Counted from the first letter of the stretch, positions 30,304 to 39,978 are shown. The stretch: DNA of 64,000 nt from an uncultured Collinsella sp. (GCA_900547025.1 UREZ01000001.1:21772-85771); one strand, 5' to 3'. The notes: generated from the sequence alone by a model not told the origin. Made by a program: numbers and translations.

Positions 30304-31581
30304 CTAGTGCTGCGCGACAACAACGCCCAGACCATCGGGAATAACTGCTACCTTGGCATCGGCACCCTTCATCTCAAAGGCGAGCTTGAGCGCCTCCTCG
30401 ATAGTGTTGACCGGCGTCATGTGCATATCCTTGAGCATCTGGTGATCGCACAGGTCGGTGACCATGATCACAGGGTGATGCGCCAGAATGCGGGCGAAGA
30501 TTTGGCTCGTCCACTGATCGGGCAGGGTCTCGTCCTTAGGACGATCGATGCAGGCGCGCTCAAACTCCGCCGGATCGTTGTCGGCGATGTTGTGATAGAA
30601 GCCCTCGCCACCGTGACCGTCGGCACAACCGGCGACGTCGATGATCACGCCACCCTCGGGAAGCGTAGCCTCGGCAGAGCACATGCCCTTCACGGCCTGG
30701 TAGATGTTCTGGTCGAGCGGGTAGCCGCCGTTGGTGGTGATGGCGATCTCGCACTCGACGGGCTCAACGCCGGCAAGGCTCTTCACGAACTCGCAGCCAG
30801 CCTCGTGCGCCTTGTGGATGTCGCCGGCAAAGGAGCCGATGACCTCGTGCTTGCCGTTGAGCACCACGTTGAGCACAAAGGCAAGGTGAGCCATCTCGGC
30901 AGCGGCAAACATATCCTCGCTCACGTGGTTGTGGCACAGGTTGCCGGCACGCGAATGGGAATCGTTCACAAACTGACCGTTGTGGTTGTACATGATGGTC
31001 TTGTAGCTGGCGATACCAGGCAGGACGGACTTGCGGCTACCAGAGAAACCGGCAAAGAAGTGCGGCTCAATAAAGCCCTCGGCAAGCAGCAGATCGCAAT
31101 CGACGGCAATCTTGTTGATGATGCACTCGCCACCAGAAGGCAGGGTGCCGATCTTTTTCATCATGCTGTCATCAGTCGCGACGTGCATAACGATTTCCTC
31201 GTTGGCAACGATCTCCTCGCCGTACTTGTTGACGAGCTCCTCGTGCGTCGACGGACGGTGCATACCCGTAGCAACCAAAATACGCACACGAGCCTCGGGC
31301 GCAGCGGAGTGGATGTGATGCAGCAGAATAGGCATCGTCACACGCGAGGGAACGGGACGCGTATGGTCGGAGCTAATGATGACAATATCCTTCTTGCCAG
31401 CACAAAGCTCCTCGAGCGAAGGCGAGCCATAAGGGTTGGCAAGCGACTCCTCTACCAGCTCTTCCTGCGATTTCGTGGTCTTAAACTCGTTTTGATGACC
31501 CTCCATCACACCAGCGAAGTTCTTATCCTCGAGCTCCAGATGCAACGTCTTGTGGTCAAACGGCAGTTCACATTCAAACAA
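30304..31581 (-). CDS. larA: Nickel-dependent lactate racemase
   Basis: 425 residues if started at TTG 31581, almost exactly LarA length; this start has AGAGGG nine bases upstream and aligns with the known N-terminus (…ELPFDHKTLHLELEDKNFAG). No ATG fits. Conserved segments include 'IVIISSDHTRPVPSRVTMPI', the catalytic-His region 'ATGMHRPSTHEELVNKYGE', and 'GFIEPHFFAGFSGSRKSVLP' with the second His and the Lys that binds the nickel-pincer cofactor. It interconverts D- and L-lactate. It forms an operon with the larD-like gene, convergent to larB-larC. The cofactor enzyme LarE is not in the window. Confidence 0.93.
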   Translation of the reverse strand: MFECELPFDHKTLHLELEDKNFAGVMEGHQNEFKTTKSQEELVEESLANPYGSPSLEELCAGKKDIVIISSDHTRPVPSRVTMPILLHHIHSAAPEARVRILVATGMHRPSTHEELVNKYGEEIVANEEIVMHVATDDSMMKKIGTLPSGGECIINKIAVDCDLLLAEGFIEPHFFAGFSGSRKSVLPGIASYKTIMYNHNGQFVNDSHSRAGNLCHNHVSEDMFAAAEMAHLAFVLNVVLNGKHEVIGSFAGDIHKAHEAGCEFVKSLAGVEPVECEIAITTNGGYPLDQNIYQAVKGMCSAEATLPEGGVIIDVAGCADGHGGEGFYHNIADNDPAEFERACIDRPKDETLPDQWTSQIFARILAHHPVIMVTDLCDHQMLKDMHMTPVNTIEEALKLAFEMKGADAKVAVIPDGLGVVVAQH

Positions 31582-31819
31582 TGACGAGCGCCCTCTTCCT
31601 TTCAACTGACACACTAGATAAACCGTTGGAAGGATACGCCGCTCACCGAAAAACGCCACCGTCCACCGAGTCATTAACACAACGTTCATATTTGACCTAC
31701 AACAAAACAGCCGCGATCCCAAACGGGACCGCAACCGCCTGTAAAAGACACAATAGACAGGATGACTTACGCAGCGCCGAGGCAAACATCTACCCCGAGA
31801 TGTACGCACGTAAGCCATT

Positions 31820-31855
31820 TTGCATAAATGCGTTAATTAATTGCATAAGATGGCG
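31820..31855. promoter_or_regulatory. Direct repeat 21 bp apart in larA upstream region
   Basis: TTGCATAAATGCG (31820) and TTGCATAAGATGGCG (31841) start 21 bp apart, two helical turns, with the octamer TTGCATAA identical. They lie about 240 bp before the larA start codon. They could bind an activator, but the promoter itself is not identified. Confidence 0.35.
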
Positions 31856-32178
31856 CAAGGATTTCTAGCCGTAACAGGGTGGTACCCTCCGGAGCGTGCA
31901 TTTTTGCGAGTATTCAGCATCGCGGGATAAGATTTTGGTGTCAAAAGTCTTTCAAAAGGTAGATAGTCCTCATGACTCGTCCCATCTGGATAGCATGCGG
32001 CGAGAAACCAGCCATATATGAACATCGCCAAAGCCCAATCGTCGTGCAAAAGCATCAACAGGGGCCGCGAACGTCACCCATAGCCTTATGCACCAATCTT
32101 TGGCTGCTGAAAACTCCGTTTTTTGCACGTCGTCCCAAGCACCACCCTCACCCAGCGGCTGATCCGCCGTAAACCGAG

Positions 32179-32231
32179 GGCGAAAGGACCCGACGGGTTT
32201 CCCTCTGAATGCATTCCGCAGCACGAAGCCC
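32179..32231. repeat. Partial copy of hairpin element
   Basis: 53 bp matching 32416-32468 at about 49 positions (…GGGTTTCCCTCTGAATGC, then CGCAGCACGAAGCCC) but lacking the right arm. Further core scraps (ACTCCGCAGGACGCAAAAGC at about 32324; CACTCCGCAT at about 32364) lie nearby. The 990-bp gap 31582-32571 contains these pieces and no convincing gene. Confidence 0.65.
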
Positions 32232-32415
32232 TTTCCAAACGCGCGGAGCGCGCCATTAATTCCCCCAGCAGTAATCCGCTGAAGACCGGACATCGCAGGG
32301 CCCGCCATTAGTTTACTTTTAGGCACACTCCGCAGGACGCAAAAGCCCTCGCCGCACTCCGCATCAGGCGCGAAGCGCGCCTAATTCTCTTCAGCCCCAA
32401 TCCCTGAAGAACGAG

Positions 32416-32547
32416 GACGAAGGGACCCGATGGGTTTCCCTCTGAATGCACTCCGCAGCACGAAGCCCCCTTATCCGCAGCTCCGAAGGAGCAGGATAAG
32501 GGGGCTTCAAGTGCGAGGACGCATTCAGAGGGAAACCCATCGGGCCC
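32416..32547. repeat. Two-tier hairpin element downstream of ppc
   Basis: An outer 26-bp inverted repeat (GACCCGATGGGTTTCCCTCT… at 32424-32449 with 32521-32546, one mismatch) encloses the asymmetric core (ACTCCGCAGCACG left, GTGCGAGGACGC right) and an inner stem AAGCCCCCTTATCC (with 14-bp partner near 32492-32505). The layout is the same as at 29372-29498 although the stem sequences are unrelated. It may double as the ppc terminator. Confidence 0.7.
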
Positions 32548-32571
32548 CGGTGAGAACCACAGGGCTATCGA

Positions 32572-35385
32572 TTACCCCGTGTTCTGCAGTCCTGCCGAGA
32601 CGCCGGTCACAGTCGAAAGAATCAGGCTCATGTACTCGGCCTTCTTCTCCTCGGCCATCTCGTCCTGGTTCATACGCACCTCGCGGAGGGCGCGGACCTG
32701 GGCAATGGACAGGGCGTCGACATAGGGGTTACGCACGCGGACGGCGCAGCCGAGCACGCGACGGCGCTGCAGCGGCCACTCGTCACCGACGATGGCAAGA
32801 ACCCACTTACGCGTGAGCTGCATCTCGGTGAAGACCTTCTTGGACAGATCCTGGCGGTCGCCCAGGTGCAGATACATCTTGGCGATGCGCTGGTCGGTCT
32901 TGGCAATCGACATCTCGATGTTGTCGATAAAGGTGCGGAAGAACGGCCACTCCTGGTAGGCAGCCTTAAGCTGGTCCAGATCGCCAAACTGCTCGCAGGC
33001 GGTGCCCAGGCCGTACCAAGCGGCCAGATTGATGCGTGCCTGGCTCCAGCTGAAGATCCACGGAATGGTACGCAGGTCGTCGAGCGACTTGGCACCCAAG
33101 CCGCGCTTGGCAGGACGCGAGCCAATCGGCAGCAGACCGACCTCGGTCAGCGGCGTCACGGTCGAGAACCACGGCGTAAAGTCCTCGGTATTCAGCAGGT
33201 CCAGATAGCGCTCGTGGCTTGCGGCGTTGAGCTTCTCGGCCATATCCCAGAACTTCTGCGTGGTCTCGGTGTTGGTCTTCTCGACGCTCGGGGCCGACTG
33301 CAAAAGCGTTGCGGCGGCAACGGACTCAACATGGCGCTGAGCCAGCGTGCGGTTGCCGTAACGGGCAAAGATAACCTCGCCCTGCTCGGTGAGCTTAAAG
33401 AAGCAGTTGACCGAACCCTTAGGCTGCGCCAGCACGGCCTTGTTGGCCGGGCCGCCGCCACGGCCCACGGCACCGCCGCGACCGTGCATGAGCACCAGGT
33501 CGATATCGTTCTTCTCGGCCCACTTGGCAATGCGCTCCTGCGCAGAGTGCAGCGCGAGCATAGCCGTGGTAGGACCGGCATCCTTGGAGGAGTCGGAATA
33601 GCCCAGCATGACCTCCATGCGGCGGTTGGTCTGGGCAAGGCGCTTTTGCACCACGGGCAGCGTAAGCATCTGGTCGAGCACGTCGACGCAACCCTCGAGA
33701 TCCTCGAGCTGCTCGAACAGCGGAATCACGTCGAGCTCAGGGACATCCTCCTCGTGTGCAAAGGACAGGTGGGCAAGCTCAAAGACGTCGGCCACATGCT
33801 GGGCGCTCTTGGTGAACGAGATGATGTAGCGGTGAGCCATTTTCTTGCCGTAGCGCTTTTGGATGGAGCCGATAGCACGGAAGGTATCGATGACCTCGCG
33901 CGTCATGGGCTGCAGATCGCCATGGATACCATTCTCGTGGATATCCTTGAGGGCGCGGGCATGCACCACGGAGTGCTGACGGAACTCCATCTCGACCATA
34001 TGGAAGCCGAAGGACTCGACCTGCCAGATGATGGTCTGCACCGGACCGTAGGCGGCACGGACGGCACCGCAGGCAGCCAGCGAACGCTGGACGACGCGCA
34101 AGTCCTCCAGGAACTCATCGGCGCTGTGGTACATGGTGTCGGTGATGCGGCGCACGGTGGCGTTCAGGCGGTCGGCCATGACGAGCATGACGGCGCGATG
34201 CGGCTCGTGCTCGGAGATCAGCTCGGCGCGGGCCGTGTACCGAGGGCTCATCTCGACCTGATGGTTCCACAGGTTAATGAGCTCGGCAGAAGGTTTGCTG
34301 TAGGTAGCCTCGAGCGTGAGGTTGCGGCCGATGCGGCGGCACTTGTCCTCGAGCTTGAGCACCATGTGCGTAAAGTACTTGGCGGCGACCTCACGGCTCA
34401 CCTTGGCGGTGACGTTGGGGTTACCGTCGCGGTCGGAACCGATCCAGCTGCCGGGATGGAAGAACGCCGGGCACAGCGGCGGCACAGTACCGGCCTTGTC
34501 GCCCAGCACCCAATCGTCAAAACGACGATAGATAACGGGGATAACGTCGAACAGCGTGTTATCGAAGATGTCGATGATGGTATCGGCTTCCTCGACCGGC
34601 GTGGGCTTCTTGAGCGCGATGGGGCTCGTACGCACCAGGGCGTCGATCTCCTGCAGCATATGGCGCTCGTTCTCCACCAGGTCGGAGCCGCCCAAACGCG
34701 GACGCTCCTCCAGCAGGTTGGAGATACGGCGAATCTTGCCCTCGACGGCCTTACGACGGGCCTCGGTGGGATGTGCGGTAAAGACAGGGTGGAACTCGAG
34801 CTTGCCGAGCAGCTCATTGGCACCCTCGACGCCCATCTCGTTTACCAACTGGTGATAGGCGACGGTGAGTTCGTTGGCGGGATCGACCTCGGTATCGGTC
34901 GATGCGCCGGCCTCGCGCTCGCGCAGCTGCGCCACACGGTAGTTCTCCTCCGACAGGTTTGCCAAGTGGAAGAAGCTCGTAAAGGCGCGAACGATGACCT
35001 GCTGCTTATCAAGCGGCAGGCTGTCAATCAGATCGACGACTTCGCGAAACGCCACGGCGGTGGGCTCGTCGGCAGTGGGCACGCCCTGTTCGTCAACGGA
35101 CTCGTCGGCAGCGCGGCTACCGGGGTTGCCAGCATTGGCCACAAACTCGGCTGTCAAAATCTTGTCGAACAGGTCCGCGATCTCGGGATCATACTCGCTA
35201 AGCACACGACGTTCCAGGCGCAGGAACAGCGCCAGATTATCGCGCAGCTCCTCGGGGATCTCGATCTCGGCGAGACGCTCCCTGGACTCGGCATTCGAGC
35301 CGATTCGGTTAACGAGGCGGTTGACCACGGCAGCGACGCGCGCCGCGGTTTCGGGTACAGACTGGTTGCTTAGGTTCTCAGCCAC
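32572..35385 (-). CDS. ppc: Phosphoenolpyruvate carboxylase
   Basis: 937 residues. Catalytic segments are visible: 'HPVFTAHPTEARRKAVEGKI' with the active His, 'PAFFHPGSWIGSDRDGNPNV', 'MLGYSDSSKDAG', 'LMHGRGGAVGRGGGP' and the C-terminal ending NTG. It carboxylates PEP to oxaloacetate to refill the citric-acid pathway. GTG at 35385 follows GGGAGGAAAC, a strong site; an ATG four codons upstream sits on that site and is less likely. Upstream (35446-35489) is an inverted repeat AAATACTTT/AAAGTATTT. Confidence 0.97.
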   Translation of the reverse strand: MAENLSNQSVPETAARVAAVVNRLVNRIGSNAESRERLAEIEIPEELRDNLALFLRLERRVLSEYDPEIADLFDKILTAEFVANAGNPGSRAADESVDEQGVPTADEPTAVAFREVVDLIDSLPLDKQQVIVRAFTSFFHLANLSEENYRVAQLREREAGASTDTEVDPANELTVAYHQLVNEMGVEGANELLGKLEFHPVFTAHPTEARRKAVEGKIRRISNLLEERPRLGGSDLVENERHMLQEIDALVRTSPIALKKPTPVEEADTIIDIFDNTLFDVIPVIYRRFDDWVLGDKAGTVPPLCPAFFHPGSWIGSDRDGNPNVTAKVSREVAAKYFTHMVLKLEDKCRRIGRNLTLEATYSKPSAELINLWNHQVEMSPRYTARAELISEHEPHRAVMLVMADRLNATVRRITDTMYHSADEFLEDLRVVQRSLAACGAVRAAYGPVQTIIWQVESFGFHMVEMEFRQHSVVHARALKDIHENGIHGDLQPMTREVIDTFRAIGSIQKRYGKKMAHRYIISFTKSAQHVADVFELAHLSFAHEEDVPELDVIPLFEQLEDLEGCVDVLDQMLTLPVVQKRLAQTNRRMEVMLGYSDSSKDAGPTTAMLALHSAQERIAKWAEKNDIDLVLMHGRGGAVGRGGGPANKAVLAQPKGSVNCFFKLTEQGEVIFARYGNRTLAQRHVESVAAATLLQSAPSVEKTNTETTQKFWDMAEKLNAASHERYLDLLNTEDFTPWFSTVTPLTEVGLLPIGSRPAKRGLGAKSLDDLRTIPWIFSWSQARINLAAWYGLGTACEQFGDLDQLKAAYQEWPFFRTFIDNIEMSIAKTDQRIAKMYLHLGDRQDLSKKVFTEMQLTRKWVLAIVGDEWPLQRRRVLGCAVRVRNPYVDALSIAQVRALREVRMNQDEMAEEKKAEYMSLILSTVTGVSAGLQNTG

Positions 35386-35548
35386 GTTTCCTCCCATTCC
35401 TCCTTCTATGCACGTAACATGCGGTATTCATTATAGGCGCTTGAGAAATACTTTCGACACTGATTGCGCTTTACCACACAAAAGTATTTTCTGCATTGCA
35501 AGGGTTTTTGCTCTAAATGGTCGTATTTCTCGGTGGACGGCATACACA

Positions 35549-35586
35549 AACGGGGGCATTCCGCATAAATGCGAAACACCCCCGTA
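35549..35586 (-). terminator. Terminator after hisS
   Basis: ACGGGGG and CCCCCGT enclose a smaller GCATT/AATGC pairing; T-rich on the minus-strand side. The remainder of the 35386-35643 gap holds the ppc promoter region. Confidence 0.65.
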
Positions 35587-35643
35587 ACAATCGCTCGTCG
35601 CGAGCGGGACATGTTAGCGGGTCTGCAGCTCAAAAATCATGCG

Positions 35644-36957
35644 CTACAGACGCTCGCGAACCGCCTCGACGACGTTGGCCAGATCGACGAGAACCTCGTC
35701 ATGGCTCTCCATGTCGCGCACCTTGACCTTGCCGGCGGCAAGCTCGTCGCCGCCCAGGACCAGGATGAGCTTGGCGCCTACCTTATCGGCCTGCTTAAAC
35801 TGGGCCTTGAGCGAACGGCCCTGATAGTCGGCCTCGGTCACGATGCCTGCGGCGCGAAGCTCCTGCGTAATGGCAAAGACGTTCTGGCGCAGTTCCTTGC
35901 CGGCATTGGCGACATAGACGCACGGGGCCTCATCGGCACCCAGATCGCTGCCAAAGGCCTGCAGGGCCAGCAGGGCGCGCTCAAAACCGACAGCAAAGCC
36001 GACGCCCGCCGTGGGCTTGCCACCTTCGAGCTCGACCAGGCCATCGTAGCGACCGCCGCCGCCGATGGAGCCGACGCCGGCGCCAGGGGCCTCGACCTCA
36101 AAGACGGTGCGGGTGTAGTAGTCCAGACCACGCACCAGGGTGGGATCCTCTACATACTCGATACCGGCAGCATCCAGATAGCGCTTGACCTGCTCGTAGT
36201 GCTCGCGGCACTCGTCGCACAGGTTGTCGCCCATCAGCGGGGCGTCGGCCATGATCTCACGGCAATGGTCGTTCTTGCAGTCGAAGGCGCGCAGCGGGTT
36301 GAGCTCGGCGCGCTCGCGGCACTCATCGCACATCTCGTCGGCGTGATCGAGGATAAACTGCTTGACCTGCTCGCGGTATGCCGGACGGCACTGCGCATCG
36401 CCCATCGAGTTAATAAGCAAACGGAGCTTGGACAGATCGAAGCCCAGGCGTTTGTAGAACTCCATGAGCATGATGATGCACTCGGCGTCGGCAGCCGGAT
36501 CGGGAGCGCCGAGCCACTCGATACCCACCTGGTGGAACTGGCGCAGGCGACCCTTCTGGGGACGCTCGCCACGGAACATGGCCTCGGCGTAATAGGCCTT
36601 AAACGGCGTGGAGCCCTGGGGCACTAGGTTGTTCTCCACGACGGCGCGCACCACACCGGCCGTGCCCTCGGGACGAAGGGCCAGGCGCTGCTTGGGCTTA
36701 AGCTTGGTATCGGTGCCCTCGGTAAAGACGCGCTCCAGGTTGGCGCCGCTAAACACGCGGAACATTTCCTTGCGCACGACGTCGGTCGACTGGCCGATAC
36801 CGTGGACAAACACGTCCACCTGCTCGATCGCGGGCGTCTCGATGGGTTTAAAACCAAACGGCTCGAACACGCCGGCCGCAATCTGCTGCATCTTTTGCCA
36901 GGCGCGCATCTCGGCGCCGATAAGGTCGCGGGTTCCCTCCGCCTTCTGTGCCTGCAT
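35644..36957 (-). CDS. hisS: Histidyl-tRNA synthetase
   Basis: 437 residues, class II synthetase. It has 'GTRDLIGAEMRAWQKMQ', motif 2 'MFRGERPQKGRLRQFHQVGI', the HisRS signature 'RGLDYYTRTVFEVEAPG', motif 3 'VGFAVGFERALLALQ', and a C-terminal anticodon-binding domain (from about 335). ATG at 36957 has GAAAGG upstream. It charges tRNA-His. Four cysteines in the insert (CDECRERAELN…CDECREHYEQ) suggest a metal site, as found in part of the family. Confidence 0.96.
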   Translation of the reverse strand: MQAQKAEGTRDLIGAEMRAWQKMQQIAAGVFEPFGFKPIETPAIEQVDVFVHGIGQSTDVVRKEMFRVFSGANLERVFTEGTDTKLKPKQRLALRPEGTAGVVRAVVENNLVPQGSTPFKAYYAEAMFRGERPQKGRLRQFHQVGIEWLGAPDPAADAECIIMLMEFYKRLGFDLSKLRLLINSMGDAQCRPAYREQVKQFILDHADEMCDECRERAELNPLRAFDCKNDHCREIMADAPLMGDNLCDECREHYEQVKRYLDAAGIEYVEDPTLVRGLDYYTRTVFEVEAPGAGVGSIGGGGRYDGLVELEGGKPTAGVGFAVGFERALLALQAFGSDLGADEAPCVYVANAGKELRQNVFAITQELRAAGIVTEADYQGRSLKAQFKQADKVGAKLILVLGGDELAAGKVKVRDMESHDEVLVDLANVVEAVRERL

Positions 36958-37015
36958 GGGCAAACACCTTTCTTTTGTATCGCGTCATAGGTAACGGTCA
37001 TTATACGGCACAAAT

Positions 37016-37224
37016 ACAAACAGCGGCGGCGCGTCTGACCGAACGAGGGTATGGGGACTCGTTCGACCAGACGCGCCGCCGCTGTTTGTGATCCCTTTTC
37101 CTCCGTCCCCTTCGGATCACGTGATCCCTTGGGGACGGAGGAATAGGGATCATTTCGTAGGCCCGTGGCCGCCTTGGAAACCGAATGATGGTACGAGCAT
37201 CCATTCGGCTTCCAAGGCGGCCAC
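37016..37224. repeat. Three consecutive long hairpins
   Basis: Hairpin a (37016-37089) has a perfect 22-bp stem ACAAACAGCGGCGGCGCGTC… plus inner GAACGAG/CTCGTTC. Hairpin b (37089-37152) has a 22-bp stem with one mismatch and a 14-bp palindrome GGATCACGTGATCC in its loop. Hairpin c (37165-37224) has a 23-bp stem with one mismatch (GTGGCCGCCTTGGAA…). The three sequences are unrelated. The segment TGATCCCTTGGGGACGGAGG at 37122 recurs at 46492. They fill the gap between the MFS gene end and hisS start. Confidence 0.8.
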
Positions 37225-37261
37225 GGACAGAACGGGACGAACAGAAAAGAGCGACGGACGC

Positions 37262-38563
37262 CTACTCCCCCGCCACGCTCGCGCGCAGCTTGGCGGCGAT
37301 GGGCTCGGATACCAGCAGGAACACGAGCATGACCACGGAGCACGCCAAGCACACGATCCAGGTGCTCGCAAAGGAGCCCGTGACGTCGAACAGCACGCCC
37401 GAGACAATGGCGCCCACGGTGCCGCCGACCATCTCGAGCGAGGTGATGGTGCCCGTGACCTTGCCGAGGTCGGCCATGCCAAACTGCTTGGACGCGGCGA
37501 TGGTAGGCGTGATGGTGCCCATACACGTTCCGATACCAAAGCTCACAGCGGCGACAATAGGACCGAGGTCCGTCGTCGGGAAGCACAGCGCCACGCAGGC
37601 GATAATGCACGCAACGGAGCCAAGGATATTGCCAAAGCGCAGGCCAAAGCGGTCATAAATCGCACCGAGCGAAATCTTGGCGATAACGACGGTGACCATA
37701 TAGGCCGAAAGCACAGTGCCCGCCCACATGGGATCATGACCGCCCGTGACGATCTTGGCGCCGTTGACGGTAACGCTCGTCATGTTGGTGACTTGGTTGG
37801 GCAAGATGGCGCCGTTAACGAGACCCATAAAGAGGAAGGCGACGACAAGCAGCCAAAACGCCGGGCTCTTCTTGATGCGAGACCAGCCGACGCTAACCTC
37901 GGGCGCCGTATGCTCGTCCTTGTCGCCAGCCGTCGAGACGGACGGATCGCCCGGGTTCTCGCCGAGCGGCTTAAGGCCGATCTCGGAAGGCTTAGTGCGG
38001 AAGGAGTAGGCCGTGATGGGCAGTGCCGCCACCATGCAGACGGCAGCGAGTACCAGGAACGCAGAGCGCCAGCCCACACTCACGATAAGCGAGCTCACGA
38101 TGGGAGACAGAATAGCGCCGCCAAAGCCCGAACCCGAAAGTGCGATGGAGATGGCAAGGCCTCGCTTGGCCGCAAACCAGTTGGCGGTCACCAGGCTGAT
38201 AAGCAGACGGGTCGAGGCGACGGCAAAGCACCCCGAGACGGCAAAGAGCACGTAGACCTGCCACAGCTCACCGACAAAGCTCATCCCGGCAAGAACGGCA
38301 GAGGTGGCGATTACAGTGAGGGAGCCCAAAACGCGACCGCTCACTTTATCGGCCACATGACCGATCACAAGTGAGCCGATAACGCTCACCACAGTGGAGA
38401 TGGCGTTGGAGATGTTGTACTGCGCAAGCGTAATCCCGAGGTCGCTTACGATGAGCGGCTGAAACAGGCTCATGCAGTTGACGAAAATGGTGTAGCACGT
38501 GGCCATGATCACAAAGCCGGAGGCCACGACGAGCCAGCCGGGGAAGAACTTACGTTGCTGGGA
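37262..38563 (-). CDS. MFS transporter, monocarboxylate/oxalate-formate-like
   Basis: About 433 residues with twelve membrane helices in two halves separated by a charged loop near residue 195-215. The N-terminus FFPGWLVVASGFVIMATCYT and 'GHVADKVSGRVLG' (MFS motif A form) resemble the OFA/MCT branch, which carries organic acids or small anions. The substrate is unknown. ATG at 38563 has AAAAGGAG upstream. It follows the M20 hydrolase by 42 bp on the same strand, so it may import or export that enzyme's substrate or product. Confidence 0.85.
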   Translation of the reverse strand, partial: SQQRKFFPGWLVVASGFVIMATCYTIFVNCMSLFQPLIVSDLGITLAQYNISNAISTVVSVIGSLVIGHVADKVSGRVLGSLTVIATSAVLAGMSFVGELWQVYVLFAVSGCFAVASTRLLISLVTANWFAAKRGLAISIALSGSGFGGAILSPIVSSLIVSVGWRSAFLVLAAVCMVAALPITAYSFRTKPSEIGLKPLGENPGDPSVSTAGDKDEHTAPEVSVGWSRIKKSPAFWLLVVAFLFMGLVNGAILPNQVTNMTSVTVNGAKIVTGGHDPMWAGTVLSAYMVTVVIAKISLGAIYDRFGLRFGNILGSVACIIACVALCFPTTDLGPIVAAVSFGIGTCMGTITPTIAASKQFGMADLGKVTGTITSLEMVGGTVGAIVSGVLFDVTGSFASTWIVCLACSVVMLVFLLVSEPIAAKLRASVAGE

Positions 38564-38605
38564 CATACTGCTCCTTTTTAAACAAACGAGTAGCAAGATT
38601 GGGTG

Positions 38606-39901
38606 CTATCGGTGGTCGGCGATGTAGCCCAAAGCGACAGCGGTATAAGCTGCGGCACCGAGCGGCAGCTCGGCATCGTTAAAGCGTGCCTTGGGATGGT
38701 GTTGGGCAAAGTGCTCGTCCGTATCGGTCACAGCTGCGCCGATCGTAAAGTACGCGCTCGGTATCTCACTCGAGATAAGCGCAAAGTCCTCACTCGCCAT
38801 GGCGTGGAACAGCGGCAGGAAGGCGGCCTTGGGCAGCACCGCGTCCACGTAGCCAAGCGACGCTTGCGTCATATCGTCATCGAGTACGAGCGGGGGAACA
38901 TCCGAGAGTGTCTCGAGGGTCGCCGGCGTGCGATACGTTGCGGCCACGCCGTTGACGACCTCGGCGATACGTTCCTTGAGATGAGCCATGAGATCGACAT
39001 CGAAGCCACGCAGCGTTCCCTCGAGCACACAAGTGTCGGGGATGACATTTGCGGCCTGACCGCCGGCGAACTTACCGACAGTCAGTGCGACCTCCTTGGC
39101 CGCCGGCACCTCGCGGGAGATGAGCTCCTGAAGCGCCAGATGCACATGGACGCCGGCCGTGATGGGGTCGATGCAGATCTCGGGGCTCGAGCCATGGCCA
39201 CCCTTGCCCTGAAGCGTGATGCGAAAACCGTACACGCCCGAGAGCGCCGGGCTGCCGTAGAGCACCAGGCCAAGCGGCGACTGGCTATTGACATGCATGG
39301 CAAAGGCGGCCTGGGGACGCGGGTTCTGTAGCAGACCATCGGCGATGGCGGCGCGGGCACCCTCAAAGGTTTCCTCGCCCGGCTGGAACAGCAACTTAAC
39401 CGTAGCGTTGGCATCAACAAGCTCTGCCTCGCGCGCTTTGAGCATACGAGCCGCACCAAGCAGCGCCGTCGCGTGCATATCGTGACCGCAAGCGTGCATG
39501 CAGCCGTTGGTGGATGCAAAGGGCTCGCCCGACTCCTCGGCAACAGGCAGGGCATCCATATCGCCACGGAGCATGATGACCGTACCGGCCTGTTCGTCCG
39601 TGCAAACGCCATTGCCCCGGGCCGCGGCGGCACCGGCGCCGACAAGGCCCACAACGCAGGAACCATCAACGAGCGTGGCAAATGGGATGTCCATCTCGGT
39701 CAGGCGCGCTTGGATATACGCAGAGGTCTGTGGGAGGCTATTACCCAGCTCGGGCATCTGGTGGAGATCGTGTCGCCACGCAGCGAGCTCGTCTGCAAAA
39801 GCCTGAGCTTCTGCAACAAGACCGTCACCGATAGCGGTCTGCGCCGCTGCGGTGGCCTTGGGCGCTGATTGCGGTTGAAGATCGGACAAAGCTGGTGCCA
39901 T
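38606..39901 (-). CDS. M20-family amidohydrolase (aminoacylase/hippurate hydrolase type)
   Basis: 431 residues. Metal-site motifs: 'WRHDLHQMPELGN', 'MLRGDMDALPVAEESG', 'MHACGHDMHATALLGAARML', 'LFQPGEETFEGARA' with the catalytic Glu pair, and the late 'HAMASEDFALIS' His/Glu. A lid dimerisation domain lies at about 215-330. Members remove acyl groups from N-acyl amino acids; the exact substrate cannot be read. ATG at 39901 follows GGAGGG. It is in an apparent operon with the MFS gene downstream. Confidence 0.9.
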   Translation of the reverse strand: MAPALSDLQPQSAPKATAAAQTAIGDGLVAEAQAFADELAAWRHDLHQMPELGNSLPQTSAYIQARLTEMDIPFATLVDGSCVVGLVGAGAAAARGNGVCTDEQAGTVIMLRGDMDALPVAEESGEPFASTNGCMHACGHDMHATALLGAARMLKAREAELVDANATVKLLFQPGEETFEGARAAIADGLLQNPRPQAAFAMHVNSQSPLGLVLYGSPALSGVYGFRITLQGKGGHGSSPEICIDPITAGVHVHLALQELISREVPAAKEVALTVGKFAGGQAANVIPDTCVLEGTLRGFDVDLMAHLKERIAEVVNGVAATYRTPATLETLSDVPPLVLDDDMTQASLGYVDAVLPKAAFLPLFHAMASEDFALISSEIPSAYFTIGAAVTDTDEHFAQHHPKARFNDAELPLGAAAYTAVALGYIADHR

Positions 39902-39978
39902 AGATGCCCTCCAGTATCGTTTTTGCAGCAAGCACTTTGATAGCGTAAAGTGCAAGGTACTACTTTAAGGGCGAGGCA

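Noticed and set aside
31874..31890. AGGGTGGTACC, which resembles the T-box consensus
   Set aside because: No specifier stem, antiterminator or terminator pair is visible, and no plus-strand gene follows within 20 kb.
31970..32326. 118-residue minus-strand frame in the larA-ppc gap
   Set aside because: It is built partly from the hairpin-element repeat and has no ribosome site or family resemblance.
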